From positions 62,001 to 126,000 of the forward strand of contig NZ_QKRB01000042.1 of the NCBI RefSeq assembly GCF_003233845.1: a stretch of DNA of 64,000 nt, read 5' to 3'. Under the pieces are notes generated by a model that was given only the letters and a program-made list of their open reading frames with translations, did not search any database and was not told where the DNA came from. Below, piece by piece: positions 41,626 to 51,339 of the stretch. Positions within the stretch are counted from its first letter, which is position 1. Each line of letters begins with the position of its first letter. The stretch comes from Paenibacillus sambharensis. Lineage in GTDB: Bacteria > Bacillota > Bacilli > Paenibacillales > Paenibacillaceae. The position numbers were made by a program, and so were the translations under genes.

Positions 41626-42666
41626 ATGGAAGCAGTACTATTCGTGGGACATGGGAGTAAAGACAGCGCAGGCAACAACGAGGTGCGCGCGATTATAGAG
41701 GCCATTCGGGGCAGGCTTGATGTGCCGATTGTCGAGACCTGCTTTCTGGAATTCGAGCCGCCGGGCTTGATCAGCGGTATGGAGGCGTGTGTACGTCAAG
41801 GCGCCACAAGGGTGGGCGTCGTGCCGATCATGCTGTTTACAGCCGGGCATGCCAAAATTCACATCCCGGCAGCGATCGATGATATGAAGCTGAAGTATCC
41901 GGATGTGGTGTTTGAGTACGGGCGCCCGATCGGTGTGCATGAGCTGGTTCTGACGATCCTGCAGGAAAGAATGAACGAGGGCGGCTATGCACGTCAGGGA
42001 GAGCAGTCCCTTGGCGGGGCTGATGGCAGAAGCCGTTCCGACGTGGCCGTGCTGGTTATCGGCAGGGGAAGCAGCGACCCTGATGCGAACAGCGATCTGT
42101 TCAAGATGTCACGGCTGCTCTGGGAGCGGCTGGATGTGAAGCTTGTGGAGACGGCCTTCATTGGCGTCACAGCGCCTCTTATGGACGAAGGCGTGGAGCG
42201 CTGTCTGAAGCTCGGTGCCAAGCATGTCTATGTGCTGCCGTATTTTCTCTTCACCGGCGTGCTGATTAAGCGCATGGAGCAGTTTGTAGAGGATCTGCGG
42301 GTTCAGTACCCCGAGCATGCATTTACACTTGCGCCATATTTCGGCTTCCACCCGATGCTCCAGGAGGTGCTGAGGGAACGGGCGATTGAAGCGCTGCGCG
42401 GCGAAGCGAAGATGAACTGCGCGACCTGCCAGTATAGACTGGCGGCAATGGAGCATATCGACCATCATCACCATCATGATCACGAGCATGGTCATGACCA
42501 TCACCATCATCACCACCACGACCATAGTCACGGGCATGACCACCACCATCACCACGATCACAGCCATGAGCACAGTCACGGCCATGATCACCACGACCAC
42601 TCGGGAGAAGACGATCATGAACACAAGCCTGCAGAGAAGGTCCTGATTCAGGCGGTGAAGCCGTGA
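41626..42666 (+). CDS. cbiX: Sirohydrochlorin cobaltochelatase CbiX with a His-rich tail
   Basis: A 346-residue chelatase inserting Co2+ into sirohydrochlorin. The N-terminal half keeps the catalytic histidines (LFVGHGSKD and LFTAGHAKIHIP). The second, duplicated half has lost them (VIGRGSSDPD, FTGVLIKRM), as in long CbiX proteins. A CxxC motif (NCATCQYR) near residue 267 fits the iron-sulfur site of B. megaterium CbiX. A stretch of about 60 residues then contains about 34 histidines mixed with Asp, Ser, Glu and Gly, likely a metal store or cobalt-handling arm. It overlaps cbiJ by 4 bp. Confidence 0.92.
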   Translation: MEAVLFVGHGSKDSAGNNEVRAIIEAIRGRLDVPIVETCFLEFEPPGLISGMEACVRQGATRVGVVPIMLFTAGHAKIHIPAAIDDMKLKYPDVVFEYGRPIGVHELVLTILQERMNEGGYARQGEQSLGGADGRSRSDVAVLVIGRGSSDPDANSDLFKMSRLLWERLDVKLVETAFIGVTAPLMDEGVERCLKLGAKHVYVLPYFLFTGVLIKRMEQFVEDLRVQYPEHAFTLAPYFGFHPMLQEVLRERAIEALRGEAKMNCATCQYRLAAMEHIDHHHHHDHEHGHDHHHHHHHDHSHGHDHHHHHDHSHEHSHGHDHHDHSGEDDHEHKPAEKVLIQAVKP

Positions 42667-43451
42667 ACGGGAAAAATCTGCTGCTGCTGGCGGGAACAGG
42701 CGACGCCCGGGAGCTGGGCGTGCGCATCGCTGCCAGCGGCTGGAGCGTAACAGCCTCAGTCGTTACGGAGAGTGCGGCAGCCTCGCTGGAGGCTGCCGGG
42801 ATTCCGGCCCGGATTGGCAGGCTTGATGCGGACGGCATGGCTAGGCTGGCGGCTGAGCTTGGCGCCGAGGCGATTGTGGACGCGAGTCACCCTTTCGCAG
42901 AGGAGGCGTCCCGAAACGCGATAGCGGCGGCGTCTCTGGCTGCTTTGCCGTATATCCGCTATGAACGAGCCAGCCGCTCCTATCATGATCATCCCAATGT
43001 GACTGTCGTGGATGATTATGAAGCAGCTGCCGAGCTGGCTGCGGAGCGGGGCGGTGTCATTATGCTGACAACCGGCAGCAAGACGCTGGGGATCTTTACG
43101 AAGCGTCTGCTCGGCCGAACGGATATCAGGCTGGTGGCGCGTATGCTGCCCCGAAGGGATAACATGGAGAAGTGTGAAGAGCTTGGCGTCGAGCAGAAGA
43201 ATATTGTGGCTATGCAGGGGCCTTTCTCGAAGGAGCTGAACAAGGCTCTCTTTGACCAATTTGGAGTTACATTGATGATCACGAAGGAGAGCGGCAAGGA
43301 AGGCGCTGTCGATGATAAGCTGGAGGCCGCGCTTGAGATGGGGCTGGAGACGATCGTGATTGGCCGTCCGGTGATTGATTACGGGACAGTCGTTTCGGGA
43401 TTTGAGGACGTGCTTGCCAGGCTCGAACCATTGCAACTACATAAGGGCTAA
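42663..43451 (+). CDS. cbiJ: Cobalt-precorrin-6A reductase
   Basis: A 262-residue NADH-dependent reductase of the corrin ring. Family signs are LLLLAGTGDARELGVRIA at the start, VDASHPFAEEASRNAI near residue 78, TTGSKTLGIF and VTLMITKESGKEGAVDDKLEAA. The GTG start overlaps the cbiX stop. It acts after the methylation steps and deacylation to give cobalt-precorrin-6B. Confidence 0.9.
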   Translation: MNGKNLLLLAGTGDARELGVRIAASGWSVTASVVTESAAASLEAAGIPARIGRLDADGMARLAAELGAEAIVDASHPFAEEASRNAIAAASLAALPYIRYERASRSYHDHPNVTVVDDYEAAAELAAERGGVIMLTTGSKTLGIFTKRLLGRTDIRLVARMLPRRDNMEKCEELGVEQKNIVAMQGPFSKELNKALFDQFGVTLMITKESGKEGAVDDKLEAALEMGLETIVIGRPVIDYGTVVSGFEDVLARLEPLQLHKG

Positions 43452-43458
43452 GGAGTGA

Positions 43459-44115
43459 ATGGAAATGGATTTCAAGACCGAGTTTAAACCGCTCAGCATT
43501 CAACCGCAGGAAATTGAAGCCAAGAGCTTTGAGATAATAGATGAGGAATTTGGCGAGCATTCCTTCACCAGCGAGCAGTACCGCGTTGTGCAGCGTGTTG
43601 TGCACGCATGTGCCGACTTTCAGCTGGGGCACAGCATGATTTTCCATCCGGATGCTGTACGGTCGGGGATTGAGGCAGTACGCAGCGGCAAGCTGGTCGT
43701 AGCGGATGTCCAGATGATTCAGGCAGGCATCAGCAAGCCCCGCATTCAGGCGTTCGGCGGCGACGTGAAGGTATACATATCCGATCCCGATGTGATGGAG
43801 GAAGCGAAGCGGCTGAACACGACCCGGGCGATTATCTCGATCCGCAAGGCGATCAAGGAAGCGCCTGGAGGCATCTATGCCATTGGCAACGCGCCAACGG
43901 CGCTGCTTGAGTTGATCCGTCTCGTGAAGGAAGGGGAGACGAAGCCCGGACTAGTAATTGGCATGCCGGTGGGCTTCGTATCCGCTGCGGAATCGAAGGA
44001 AGAGCTGGCGAAACTGGATATTCCCTTCATCACTAATGTAGGCCGCAAGGGCGGCAGTCCGGTAACGGTTGCTGCCCTCAATGCCATTACGCTGATGGCG
44101 CAGCAGCAGGGTTAA
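43459..44115 (+). CDS. cbiC: Cobalt-precorrin-8 methylmutase
   Basis: A 218-residue CobH/CbiC protein that moves the C11 methyl group to C12, giving cobyrinic acid. It shows SFEIIDEEFGEHSFTSEQYRVVQRVVHACADFQ, with the catalytic His in RVVHACADF, then VRSGKLVVADVQMIQAGI and AIGNAPTALLELIRL. AAGGAG lies 5 nt before the ATG. It is separated from cbiJ by 7 bp. Confidence 0.92.
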   Translation: MEMDFKTEFKPLSIQPQEIEAKSFEIIDEEFGEHSFTSEQYRVVQRVVHACADFQLGHSMIFHPDAVRSGIEAVRSGKLVVADVQMIQAGISKPRIQAFGGDVKVYISDPDVMEEAKRLNTTRAIISIRKAIKEAPGGIYAIGNAPTALLELIRLVKEGETKPGLVIGMPVGFVSAAESKEELAKLDIPFITNVGRKGGSPVTVAALNAITLMAQQQG

Positions 44116-44118
44116 GCG

Positions 44119-45234
44119 ATGAGCAAGGAGCAGGCAGCGGACAAACCGCTTCGTTACGGTTATACGACCGGCTCCTGTGCGACGGCTGCCACGAAGGCCG
44201 CGCTTCTGTCGCTTATTCTGCAGGAGCCGCATCGCCGGGTTGAGATCCGGCTGCCAATCGGCGAGGACGCTTCCTTTGACATGAGCGAATGTCACTATGA
44301 TGAAGCGGAAGCGGCTGCCGGCACGATTAAGGATGGCGGAGATGACCCGGACGCGACGCACGGGGCATTAATCCGGTCCAAGGTATCATGGCGGGACGAG
44401 CCTGGCCTTGAGCTGGACGGCGGTGAAGGGGTAGGCCGGGTTACAAAGCCTGGCCTGCCGGTTGATGTCGGGCTTGCCGCCATTAACCCCGTGCCGCGAA
44501 GAATGATACTCGAGGCCGCACAAGCCGTTCTGGACGAATACGGACTGGAAAACAGGGGCTTGCGGATTGAAATTTCCGTGCCCGGCGGGGAAGAAATCGC
44601 GAAGAAGACGTTGAATGGCCGCCTGGGCATTATCGGCGGCATTTCCATTTTGGGCACGCGGGGAATTGTCGTTCCATTCTCGACGTCAGCCTATAAGGCA
44701 AGTGTGGCCCAGGCGATCCGGGTAGCTGCAGCGGGCGGCTGCACGCACATTGTGCTGTCGACCGGCGGACGCAGCGAGAAGACCGGTATTGCACTGTATC
44801 CCGAGCTGCCGGAAGAGGCGTTTGTTGAGATGGGGGATTTCATCGGCTTTGCCCTGCAGATGTGCAGGCGGCAGCCGGAGGTGCGCAGGGTAACACTGGT
44901 AGGTATGATGGGCAAGTTTTCGAAGCTGGCGCAGGGTGTCATGATGGTGCATTCGAAGAGTGCGCCGGTTGATTTTGGTTTTCTGGCCAGTGCTGCCCGT
45001 GATGCGGGCGCACCGGCGGAGGAAGTCGAGTTTGTGCGGACCGCCAATACGGCTGCACAGGTGGGCGATAGGATGGCGGAGCTCGGAATGACAAGCTTCT
45101 TCGATATCCTGTGCGAATCTTGCTGCCGGCAGTCGCTTCAACAGGTGAAGGGCGGGCTGGAAGTGGAAACGGTGCTCTGCACGTTAAAAGGGGAACTGCT
45201 GGGAAGGGTGAGTATAGATGGAACAACCGGTTAA
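44119..45234 (+). CDS. cbiD: Cobalt-precorrin-5B C1-methyltransferase
   Basis: A 371-residue SAM-dependent methyltransferase typical of the anaerobic route. The diagnostic start [18 protein letters not shown] is followed by [30 protein letters not shown] and [10 protein letters not shown]. CbiD is absent from the oxygen-dependent route, so it fixes the pathway type. It begins 3 bp after cbiC and overlaps cbiET by 17 bp. Confidence 0.93.
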   Translation: MSKEQAADKPLRYGYTTGSCATAATKAALLSLILQEPHRRVEIRLPIGEDASFDMSECHYDEAEAAAGTIKDGGDDPDATHGALIRSKVSWRDEPGLELDGGEGVGRVTKPGLPVDVGLAAINPVPRRMILEAAQAVLDEYGLENRGLRIEISVPGGEEIAKKTLNGRLGIIGGISILGTRGIVVPFSTSAYKASVAQAIRVAAAGGCTHIVLSTGGRSEKTGIALYPELPEEAFVEMGDFIGFALQMCRRQPEVRRVTLVGMMGKFSKLAQGVMMVHSKSAPVDFGFLASAARDAGAPAEEVEFVRTANTAAQVGDRMAELGMTSFFDILCESCCRQSLQQVKGGLEVETVLCTLKGELLGRVSIDGTTG

Positions 45235-46450
45235 GGTGATCGGGATCGGCGATGACGGCGCAGCAGGGCTGCTTCCCCAGTATTTGAGCTGGATCGAGGA
45301 GAGCAGCCTGCTTGTCGGCGGCGAGCGCCAGCTGGCTTTTTTTCCAGCGTACAAGGGGGAGAAGCTGGTCATCAAGGGCGGGCTGTCGGAGCTTGCGGGA
45401 AGGCTGCGCGCTGATTCGCGTAAGACCGTGGTGCTGGCTTCAGGCGATCCGCTGTTTTACGGAATTGGCGGTTATCTGGCGAAGCAGATCAAGGTCGAGA
45501 TATATCCGCAGCCAAGCTCGGTACAGCTGGCCTTCGCCAGAATGGGGGAGAGCTGGCAGGATGCTCATATCGTGAGTATCCACGGCCGCAGCATGAAGGG
45601 ATTGGCGCAGCGGATTGACGGGCGCAGCAAAGTGGCTGTTTTGACAGATGAAGAGAACAGTCCGGGATCGCTGGCGGCCTATCTGCAAGAGTTCGGCATG
45701 ACCGAATACCGGGCATTCGTAGCGGAGAACCTGGGCGGAGCGGAGGAGCGGACAGGCTGGTATACGCTGGAAGAGATGAAGGCTGCCGCATTTGCCCCAT
45801 TGAACATTGTCATTCTTAAACGTGAGGGCGAGTCGCCGGCCTGGCCGCTTGGCATACCTGATGAATTGTTTGTCCAGCGCAAGCCGGACAAGGGCCTGAT
45901 TACGAAGCGGGAAATCCGTGTGCTCAGCCTGGCGCAGCTTCAGCTGACCTCACAGAGTGTGGTGTGGGATATTGGCACGTGCACCGGATCGGTTGCCATA
46001 GAAGCGGGCCGGATTGCCAGAGAAGGGGCAGTGTTTGCGGTAGAGAAGAACCCCGACGATCTGGCGAACTGTCTAACGAACAGCCGCAGGTTCCGGGTGG
46101 ATCTGACAGCGGTTCACGCCAAGGCGCCGGAGGGGCTGGATGGCTTTGCGGACCCGGATGCGGTGTTCATCGGCGGAAGCGGCGGCGAGCTCCGTTCGCT
46201 GCTTCATATCTGCTGCAGCCGTCTGCGGCCCGGCGGGCGCGTGGTGTTGAACGCTGCCACGCTGGAGAATATGGCGGAGGCGGTCAAGGCCATGAAGGAA
46301 GAGGGCATGGAGGTCGAGGTTACCCTGGCCCAAATCTCACGCAGCAAGCCGATTCTGGATATGACAAGGCTGGAGGGGCTGAACCCGGTCTTCATTATTA
46401 CCGCATTCCGCAGCAGCCAAGAGGAGGAGTCTACAGATGACGGAAGCTAA
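45218..46450 (+). CDS. cbiET: Bifunctional precorrin-6Y methylase/decarboxylase (CbiE-CbiT fusion)
   Basis: A 410-residue fusion. The CbiE part (about 1-200) methylates C5 ([40 protein letters not shown]). The CbiT part (about 220-405) methylates C15 and decarboxylates C12 acetate ([21 protein letters not shown], a SAM-binding loop; [14 protein letters not shown]). Such CbiET/CobL fusions are found in B. megaterium and many others. Overlap with both neighbours shows tight translational coupling. Confidence 0.92.
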   Translation: MEQPVKVIGIGDDGAAGLLPQYLSWIEESSLLVGGERQLAFFPAYKGEKLVIKGGLSELAGRLRADSRKTVVLASGDPLFYGIGGYLAKQIKVEIYPQPSSVQLAFARMGESWQDAHIVSIHGRSMKGLAQRIDGRSKVAVLTDEENSPGSLAAYLQEFGMTEYRAFVAENLGGAEERTGWYTLEEMKAAAFAPLNIVILKREGESPAWPLGIPDELFVQRKPDKGLITKREIRVLSLAQLQLTSQSVVWDIGTCTGSVAIEAGRIAREGAVFAVEKNPDDLANCLTNSRRFRVDLTAVHAKAPEGLDGFADPDAVFIGGSGGELRSLLHICCSRLRPGGRVVLNAATLENMAEAVKAMKEEGMEVEVTLAQISRSKPILDMTRLEGLNPVFIITAFRSSQEEESTDDGS

Positions 46451-47153
46451 GCCTGGCATATTATATGGTCTTGGAGTAGGACCCGGCGACCCGGAGCTGA
46501 TCACGGTTAAGGCGTTCCGGGTGATGAAGGAGAGCGCGGTTATTGCATACCCGAAGAAGCGCTCCGGCAGCAAGAGCTATGCGCTTGAAATTGTGGAGAC
46601 CTACATAAACCCGGCGGAGAAGCACATGCTGGGCCTGGTCTTTCCGATGACGAAGGATCAGGAAACGCTGGACCGCCAATGGAGCAAGACGGTGGAGCAG
46701 GTGTGGGAGCAGCTGCGCGAGGGGCATGATGTGGCTTTTGTCACGGAAGGCGATCCGATGCTGTACAGCACCTTTATTCATATGATGCGGCTGATGAAGG
46801 AGCGTCACCCCGAGGTAGAGGTGCGGACAGTGCCGGGCATTTCATCCATTAATGGCGCGGCATCCCGGCTGAATCTGCCGCTGGCTGACGGAGATGAGCA
46901 GATTGCCATCGTTCCGGCAACAGATGACGCAGCCGCCATGCGGAAGGCGCTTCTGGAGCATGACTGTGTTATTTTCCTCAAGGTGTCCAAGGTGCTTAAT
47001 GCAATGATTGAGCTGTTGGGTGAGATGGGGCTGAAGGAGAAGGCAGCGGTATTATCCAAGGTCACGTCAGGTGAGGAAATGGTCTGGACACGGCTGGATG
47101 AGCTGGTGGATGCCGATCCGGGATATTTGACACTCATGATAGTTCGTAAATAG
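46437..47153 (+). CDS. cbiL: Cobalt-precorrin-2 C20-methyltransferase
   Basis: A 238-residue tetrapyrrole methylase. Family motifs are [25 protein letters not shown] (SAM site), [41 protein letters not shown] and IVPATDD. It makes cobalt-precorrin-3 from cobalt-precorrin-2 and therefore acts first after cobalt insertion. Overlaps cbiET by 14 bp. Confidence 0.92.
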   Translation: MTEAKPGILYGLGVGPGDPELITVKAFRVMKESAVIAYPKKRSGSKSYALEIVETYINPAEKHMLGLVFPMTKDQETLDRQWSKTVEQVWEQLREGHDVAFVTEGDPMLYSTFIHMMRLMKERHPEVEVRTVPGISSINGAASRLNLPLADGDEQIAIVPATDDAAAMRKALLEHDCVIFLKVSKVLNAMIELLGEMGLKEKAAVLSKVTSGEEMVWTRLDELVDADPGYLTLMIVRK

Positions 47154-47186
47154 ATGATGGACGATAGCGGGAGAAGGGGGTACGGG

Positions 47187-47963
47187 ATGAAGATTTATAT
47201 CGTGGGAGCAGGACCGGGGGATCCGGACCTGATTACGGTTAAGGGACTAAGGCTTCTGCAGGAGGCGGACGTCGTCTTCTATACGGATTCGCTTGTCAGC
47301 GAAGAGCTGACAGCGAAGGCGAAGCCGGGCGCAGAGGTCGTGAAGAGCTCGGGCATGGCGCTCGAAGAGATGGTGGCGTTCATGGTGGAGCGGGTGAAGG
47401 CGGGGAAAATGCTCGTCCGGCTGCATACCGGCGATCCGGCTGTCTATGGGGCAACCATGGAACAGATGGCACTGCTGAAGAAGGAGGGCATCGATACCGT
47501 TATCGTACCGGGTGTCAGCTCCGTATTCGCGGCAGCCGCTGCGGCAGGAGCGGAGCTCACGATTCCTGAGCTTACACAGACGCTGATTCTAACCCGGGCG
47601 GAAGGCCGGACACCGGTGCCTGACCGGGAGCAGCTGAAGGATCTGGCTTCGCATCACTGCACAATCGCCTTGTTCCTGAGTGCTACGCTGACGAAGAAGG
47701 TGACCAAGGAGCTGCTGGCAGCGGGCTGGCTGCCGGAGACGCCGGTTGTGGTCGTGTACCGGGCCTCCTGGCCGGATGAGCGGATTGTGAGAACGACGGT
47801 CGAAGGCATGGACGAGGCAATGCGTCAGGCAGGCATACGCTCGCATGCGATGATACTGGCGGGCTGGGCGCTTGACCCGGATATTCATGGCAAGGACGAG
47901 TATCGTTCCAAGCTGTATGACCGCACCTTCACGCATGGCTTCCGCAAGGGGATCAAGCCATGA
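47187..47963 (+). CDS. cbiF: Cobalt-precorrin-4 C11-methyltransferase
   Basis: A 258-residue tetrapyrrole methylase of the CbiF/CobM type: MKIYIVGAGPGDPDLITVKGLRLLQEADVVFYTDSLV, then RLHTGDPAVYGATMEQMALL and IPELTQTLILTRAEGRTPVP (the last is CobM-specific). The ATG at 47187 has AAGGGGG 7 nt upstream; a longer reading from 47154 is less likely. Overlaps cbiG by 4 bp. The product has the unstable lactone later opened by CbiG. Confidence 0.92.
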   Translation: MKIYIVGAGPGDPDLITVKGLRLLQEADVVFYTDSLVSEELTAKAKPGAEVVKSSGMALEEMVAFMVERVKAGKMLVRLHTGDPAVYGATMEQMALLKKEGIDTVIVPGVSSVFAAAAAAGAELTIPELTQTLILTRAEGRTPVPDREQLKDLASHHCTIALFLSATLTKKVTKELLAAGWLPETPVVVVYRASWPDERIVRTTVEGMDEAMRQAGIRSHAMILAGWALDPDIHGKDEYRSKLYDRTFTHGFRKGIKP

Positions 47964-49138
47964 GGCTGGATGATAGGAACGGGACGGAGCCTATAAGTGA
48001 GCCAGTGATACTAAAGCTGGAAGAGGATGTGCTTGCCCCGATCCGGGTTACAGGCGATTATGCGGTGGTGGCGATTACGAAGCATGGGGTAGAGCTTGGG
48101 AGAAAGCTGGCAGACCGGTTCCCTGGAACCGATCTGTATACGATGTCTAAGTTTGCCCGCGGAGACGAGGAGATGAAAGGCATACAGCTGTTCGAGGGCA
48201 GTGTGCGGATGCTGTTTCCGGCTCTGTTTCCAGCTTACAAGGGCTTAATTCTGATTATTTCACTCGGGGCAGTGGTTCGCATGATTGCGCCTCTGCTGAA
48301 GGACAAGAAGACGGATCCGGGTGTTGTAGTAGTGGACGATAAAGGCCAGTATGCAATCAGTGTCCTGTCCGGCCATCTGGGCGGGGCTAACGAGCTGGCG
48401 AAGGAAGCGGCAGCAGTTCTTGGGGCTGTGCCGGTCATTACAACTGCCTCCGACGTGCAGCAGACGATCCCGGTTGATCTATTCGGCCGCCGGTTTGGCT
48501 GGAAATGGGAATCGGATGAGAAGCTGACGCCTGTCAGTGCCGCTGTCGTAAACGAAGAGCGGGTAGCGATCGTGCAGGAATCCGGTGAGCCCGGTTGGTG
48601 GACGGCAGACCGTCCGCTGCCCGGGCATATGCAGGTATTCAGCTCTGTGGGTGAAGCGCTGCAGCATGAGATGGACGCTGCGCTCGTCATTACACATCGT
48701 GTGCTTAACGAGGAGGAAAAGGCTATCCTGGCGAACGGCGTTCTATATCGCCCGAAGTCCATTGCGCTTGGGATAGGCTGCAACCGCGGCACCTCGGCGG
48801 AAGAGATCGAACAGGTTATCATGGAGACGCTCGCAGAGCAGGGCTTCTCTCCCAGGAGCGTGCGGGCGCTGTGTTCCATTAATCTGAAGCAGGATGAAGC
48901 AGGCCTGCTGGAGACGGCAGCCAAGCACGGCTGGGAGTTTGTCTGCTATACACCTGAGGAGCTCAATCAGATGCCGATTGAGGAGCCATCCGATACGGTG
49001 TTCAAATTTACAGGCGCTTACGGCGTCAGTGAGCCGGCGGCCAAGCGCTACAGCGGCGCCGATCAGTTGGTTGTGACGAAGAAGAAGAGCGGCAATGTGA
49101 CTGTATCGGTTGCTGTTATGAACTTTACAGAACGCTGA
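47960..49138 (+). CDS. cbiG: Cobalt-precorrin-5A hydrolase
   Basis: A 392-residue protein with the CbiG N-terminal region (YAVVAITKHGVELGRKLADRFPG; ISLGAVVRMIAPLLKDKKTDPGVVVVDD; SVLSGHLGGANELAKEAAA) and the C-terminal domain (LGIGCNRGTSAEEIEQVIMETL). It opens the delta-lactone and releases acetaldehyde, a step unique to the anaerobic route. It overlaps cbiF by 4 bp; cbiA follows after 16 bp. Confidence 0.92.
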   Translation: MRLDDRNGTEPISEPVILKLEEDVLAPIRVTGDYAVVAITKHGVELGRKLADRFPGTDLYTMSKFARGDEEMKGIQLFEGSVRMLFPALFPAYKGLILIISLGAVVRMIAPLLKDKKTDPGVVVVDDKGQYAISVLSGHLGGANELAKEAAAVLGAVPVITTASDVQQTIPVDLFGRRFGWKWESDEKLTPVSAAVVNEERVAIVQESGEPGWWTADRPLPGHMQVFSSVGEALQHEMDAALVITHRVLNEEEKAILANGVLYRPKSIALGIGCNRGTSAEEIEQVIMETLAEQGFSPRSVRALCSINLKQDEAGLLETAAKHGWEFVCYTPEELNQMPIEEPSDTVFKFTGAYGVSEPAAKRYSGADQLVVTKKKSGNVTVSVAVMNFTER

Positions 49139-49154
49139 GCAGCAGAGGAAAGGC

Positions 49155-50591
49155 GTGAATGCGGTGACAAGAAGACTGGTCATAGCTGGAACGGGCAGCG
49201 GTACGGGGAAAACAACGCTCACAATCGGCCTGATGGCCGCCCTTCGCAAGCGCGGCCATGTGGTACAAGGCTTCAAGTGCGGCCCTGATTATATCGACCC
49301 GACTTATCATACTGCCGTTACGGGACGCGTATCCCGTAATCTGGACAGCTGGATGACAAGCCCTGCTATTGTGAAAGAAGTATTCTCAATCGGGAGTGCC
49401 GGGGCGGATATCAGCATTGTGGAAGGCGTCATGGGGATGTATGACGGCAAGGACCCGGCATCGGACGAGGGCAGCTCGGCGCATATCGCGGAGATCACCG
49501 CCAGCCCCGTCGTGCTGGTTGTCAACTGTCAGAGTATGGCCCGGAGCGCGGCTGCCATCGTAAAAGGCTTCCAAGCCTTCTCACCGAAGGTGCGTATAGC
49601 CGGTGTTATCTGCAACCGGGTGGGCAGCGCGAATCACTTCCGGATCGTTCGTACGGCGATTGAGCAGACCTGCGGAGTGCCCGTACTCGGCTATCTGGAG
49701 CGCCATGAGGGCATTGAGATTCCGGAACGCCATCTGGGACTGGTGCCTTCCATCGAACGAGGTGAGCTGGATGGATTATTCGAGCAGCTGGCGGAGCTGG
49801 TGGAGCAGACGCTTGACATCGAGCAGCTGCTGCAGCTTGCCGAGTGCGAGCCGCTCGAAGCCGCACTGGAGCTGTTTGCAGCCCGCTCTGCAGATGGTTC
49901 GGGAAGGCCGGATGATGCCGCTCACAAGCGAGTAAAAATCGCTGTCGCACGTGATGCAGCATTCCATTTCTACTATCCTGAAAATCTTGAGCTGCTCGAA
50001 GCGGGCGGAGCTGAATTAGTATATTTCTCACCGCTAGCAGGGGAGCAGGTGCCTGATGAAGCAGCCGGGCTGTATATCGGAGGAGGCTTTCCGGAGGAAT
50101 TCGCTGCTGTTCTGACGGAGCAGACTGCGGTCATGCAGTCGATTCGCCAAGCCGTCGAGGACGGCATGCCGACAATCGCGGAATGCGGCGGGTTCATGTA
50201 CTTAACCGAAGCCATCGAGACAACGGACGGCGGGCGTTATCCCATGGTCGGCCTGATACCTGGCTATGTCAGGATGCAGCGAAAACTGGCGGCACTCGGT
50301 TATAGAGAAATGCGCGGCATGGGCGAGCATCCCTTCCTGCTGCCTGAAGAGACGGCGAGAGGCCATGAATTCCATTATTCCACCTATCATCCTGGGGATG
50401 AAGGAGCACTGAAGCCTGCCTACCAGGTGAAGGGTATGCGGGGGGAAAAGCTGGATGGCCACATGTCAGCGAATCTTGTGGCAGGCTATACCCATATGCA
50501 TTTTGCCTCAGCGCCTCAGCTGCCGGCACGAATGGTGGAGGCATGCCGGAATTACAAGAATCAGAAACAAGGAGCTGACGCGAAGCTATGA
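49155..50591 (+). CDS. cbiA: Cobyrinic acid a,c-diamide synthase
   Basis: A 478-residue ATP- and glutamine-dependent amidotransferase that amidates the a and c carboxylates. The N-terminal synthetase domain has IAGTGSGTGKTTLTIGLMAAL (P-loop) and KCGPDYIDPTYHTAV. The glutaminase domain has GLYIGGGFPEEFAAVL, the Cys nucleophile in AECGGFMYLTEAI and GHEFHYSTYHPG. The GTG at 49155 has AGAGGAAAGG close upstream; a GTG at 49164 is also possible. Overlaps the next gene by 4 bp. Confidence 0.9.
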   Translation: MNAVTRRLVIAGTGSGTGKTTLTIGLMAALRKRGHVVQGFKCGPDYIDPTYHTAVTGRVSRNLDSWMTSPAIVKEVFSIGSAGADISIVEGVMGMYDGKDPASDEGSSAHIAEITASPVVLVVNCQSMARSAAAIVKGFQAFSPKVRIAGVICNRVGSANHFRIVRTAIEQTCGVPVLGYLERHEGIEIPERHLGLVPSIERGELDGLFEQLAELVEQTLDIEQLLQLAECEPLEAALELFAARSADGSGRPDDAAHKRVKIAVARDAAFHFYYPENLELLEAGGAELVYFSPLAGEQVPDEAAGLYIGGGFPEEFAAVLTEQTAVMQSIRQAVEDGMPTIAECGGFMYLTEAIETTDGGRYPMVGLIPGYVRMQRKLAALGYREMRGMGEHPFLLPEETARGHEFHYSTYHPGDEGALKPAYQVKGMRGEKLDGHMSANLVAGYTHMHFASAPQLPARMVEACRNYKNQKQGADAKL

Positions 50592-51145
50592 TCAGTGAAG
50601 CTATCAGACAGCGCCGGGCGGTCCGTCAATTCGACGGCCGGCCGGTAGAGAAACAGAAGATCGAAGCGCTGCTGGAAACGGCAGTATGGGCCCCGAATGA
50701 CCGGCTGCGGGAGCCGTGGCATTTTTACGTGATCCAGGGGGAAGCAAAAAAACGCTATGAAGCGGCAGCGGAGAAGTTTCTGAAGGAGAGATTTCCTGCC
50801 AAGCCCAAGCTTGTGGAAGAATCGCTTAAAGTGCTTTACACCATACCAGCCCTGATTATTGTAACAGCTGACACGCTGCCGGATGATGCCGACAGCACGG
50901 AGGATAATATATACGCGGCATGCTGCGCAGCCTATAACATATGGCTATCAGCTGCAGAGCAGGGGCTCGGCTGTGTCTGGCGTACCAGAGGCATAGGCCT
51001 TGTGCGTGATGAACGGCTGCGGAAGCTGCTGGATTGCCCGGAAAACCGCAAGATTATCGGAACGCTCTGCATCGGCTACGCGGCAGAAGAGCCGCCCGTG
51101 ACGAAGCGCACGGCAGCAGCAGAGAAAACAACATGGCTTGACTAA
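50588..51145 (+). CDS. Nitroreductase-family flavoprotein at the end of the cobalamin operon
   Basis: A 185-residue FMN-dependent nitroreductase: IRQRRAVRQFDGRPVEKQKIEALLETAVWAPNDRLREPWHFYVIQG, then AAYNIWLSAAEQGLGCVW and LCIGYAAEEPPVTKR. It overlaps cbiA by 4 bp, so it belongs to the operon. The family resemblance is general; the BluB-specific motifs for DMB synthesis are not apparent. A role in reducing Co(II) to Co(I) before adenosylation, comparable to CobR, is plausible but inferred from position alone. Confidence 0.75.
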   Translation: MISEAIRQRRAVRQFDGRPVEKQKIEALLETAVWAPNDRLREPWHFYVIQGEAKKRYEAAAEKFLKERFPAKPKLVEESLKVLYTIPALIIVTADTLPDDADSTEDNIYAACCAAYNIWLSAAEQGLGCVWRTRGIGLVRDERLRKLLDCPENRKIIGTLCIGYAAEEPPVTKRTAAAEKTTWLD

Positions 51146-51188
51146 CAGCATGATAATAGGAATTAACCTTCTTCTATAATCCATCCAG

Positions 51189-51231
51189 AGCCTTGCCGGT
51201 CCTGTCTTCAGGGATCTGGCAGGGCTTTTTC
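51189..51231 (+). terminator. Terminator of the cobalamin operon
   Basis: AGCCTTGCC pairs with GGCAGGGCT (one wobble) with an inner TCC/GGA stem, followed by five Ts. Confidence 0.75.
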
Positions 51232-51247
51232 TGTAAGATGAGATTGG

Positions 51248-51293
51248 TTGACAATATACCCCCACCCGTATATAGTATACCCCAAGGGGTATA
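51248..51293 (+). promoter_or_regulatory. Promoter and CstR-type operators of the sulfur module
   Basis: A near-ideal sigmaA promoter (TTGACA at 51248, 17-bp spacer, TATAGT at 51271). TATACCCC-AA-GGGGTATA (51276-51293) is an 18-bp palindrome matching CsoR/CstR operators and overlaps the transcription start. A weaker site, ATACCCC-CACC-CGTAT-like, lies in the spacer (about 51255-51272). Repression by the CstR gene at the end of the operon is strongly suggested. Confidence 0.8.
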
Positions 51294-51339
51294 AAACCAT
51301 CTGATCTTATATATCTAACAACTACCGGGGGGAAGGAAC

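Noticed and set aside
41626-42666. His-rich stretch as a CRISPR-like or tandem DNA repeat
   Set aside because: The short CAC/CAT-rich repeats are in frame inside cbiX and are explained by a histidine-rich tail.
50588-51145. Nitroreductase-like gene as BluB (DMB synthase)
   Set aside because: General nitroreductase similarity and position tempted this, but the features that mark BluB are not evident, so only the family is named.
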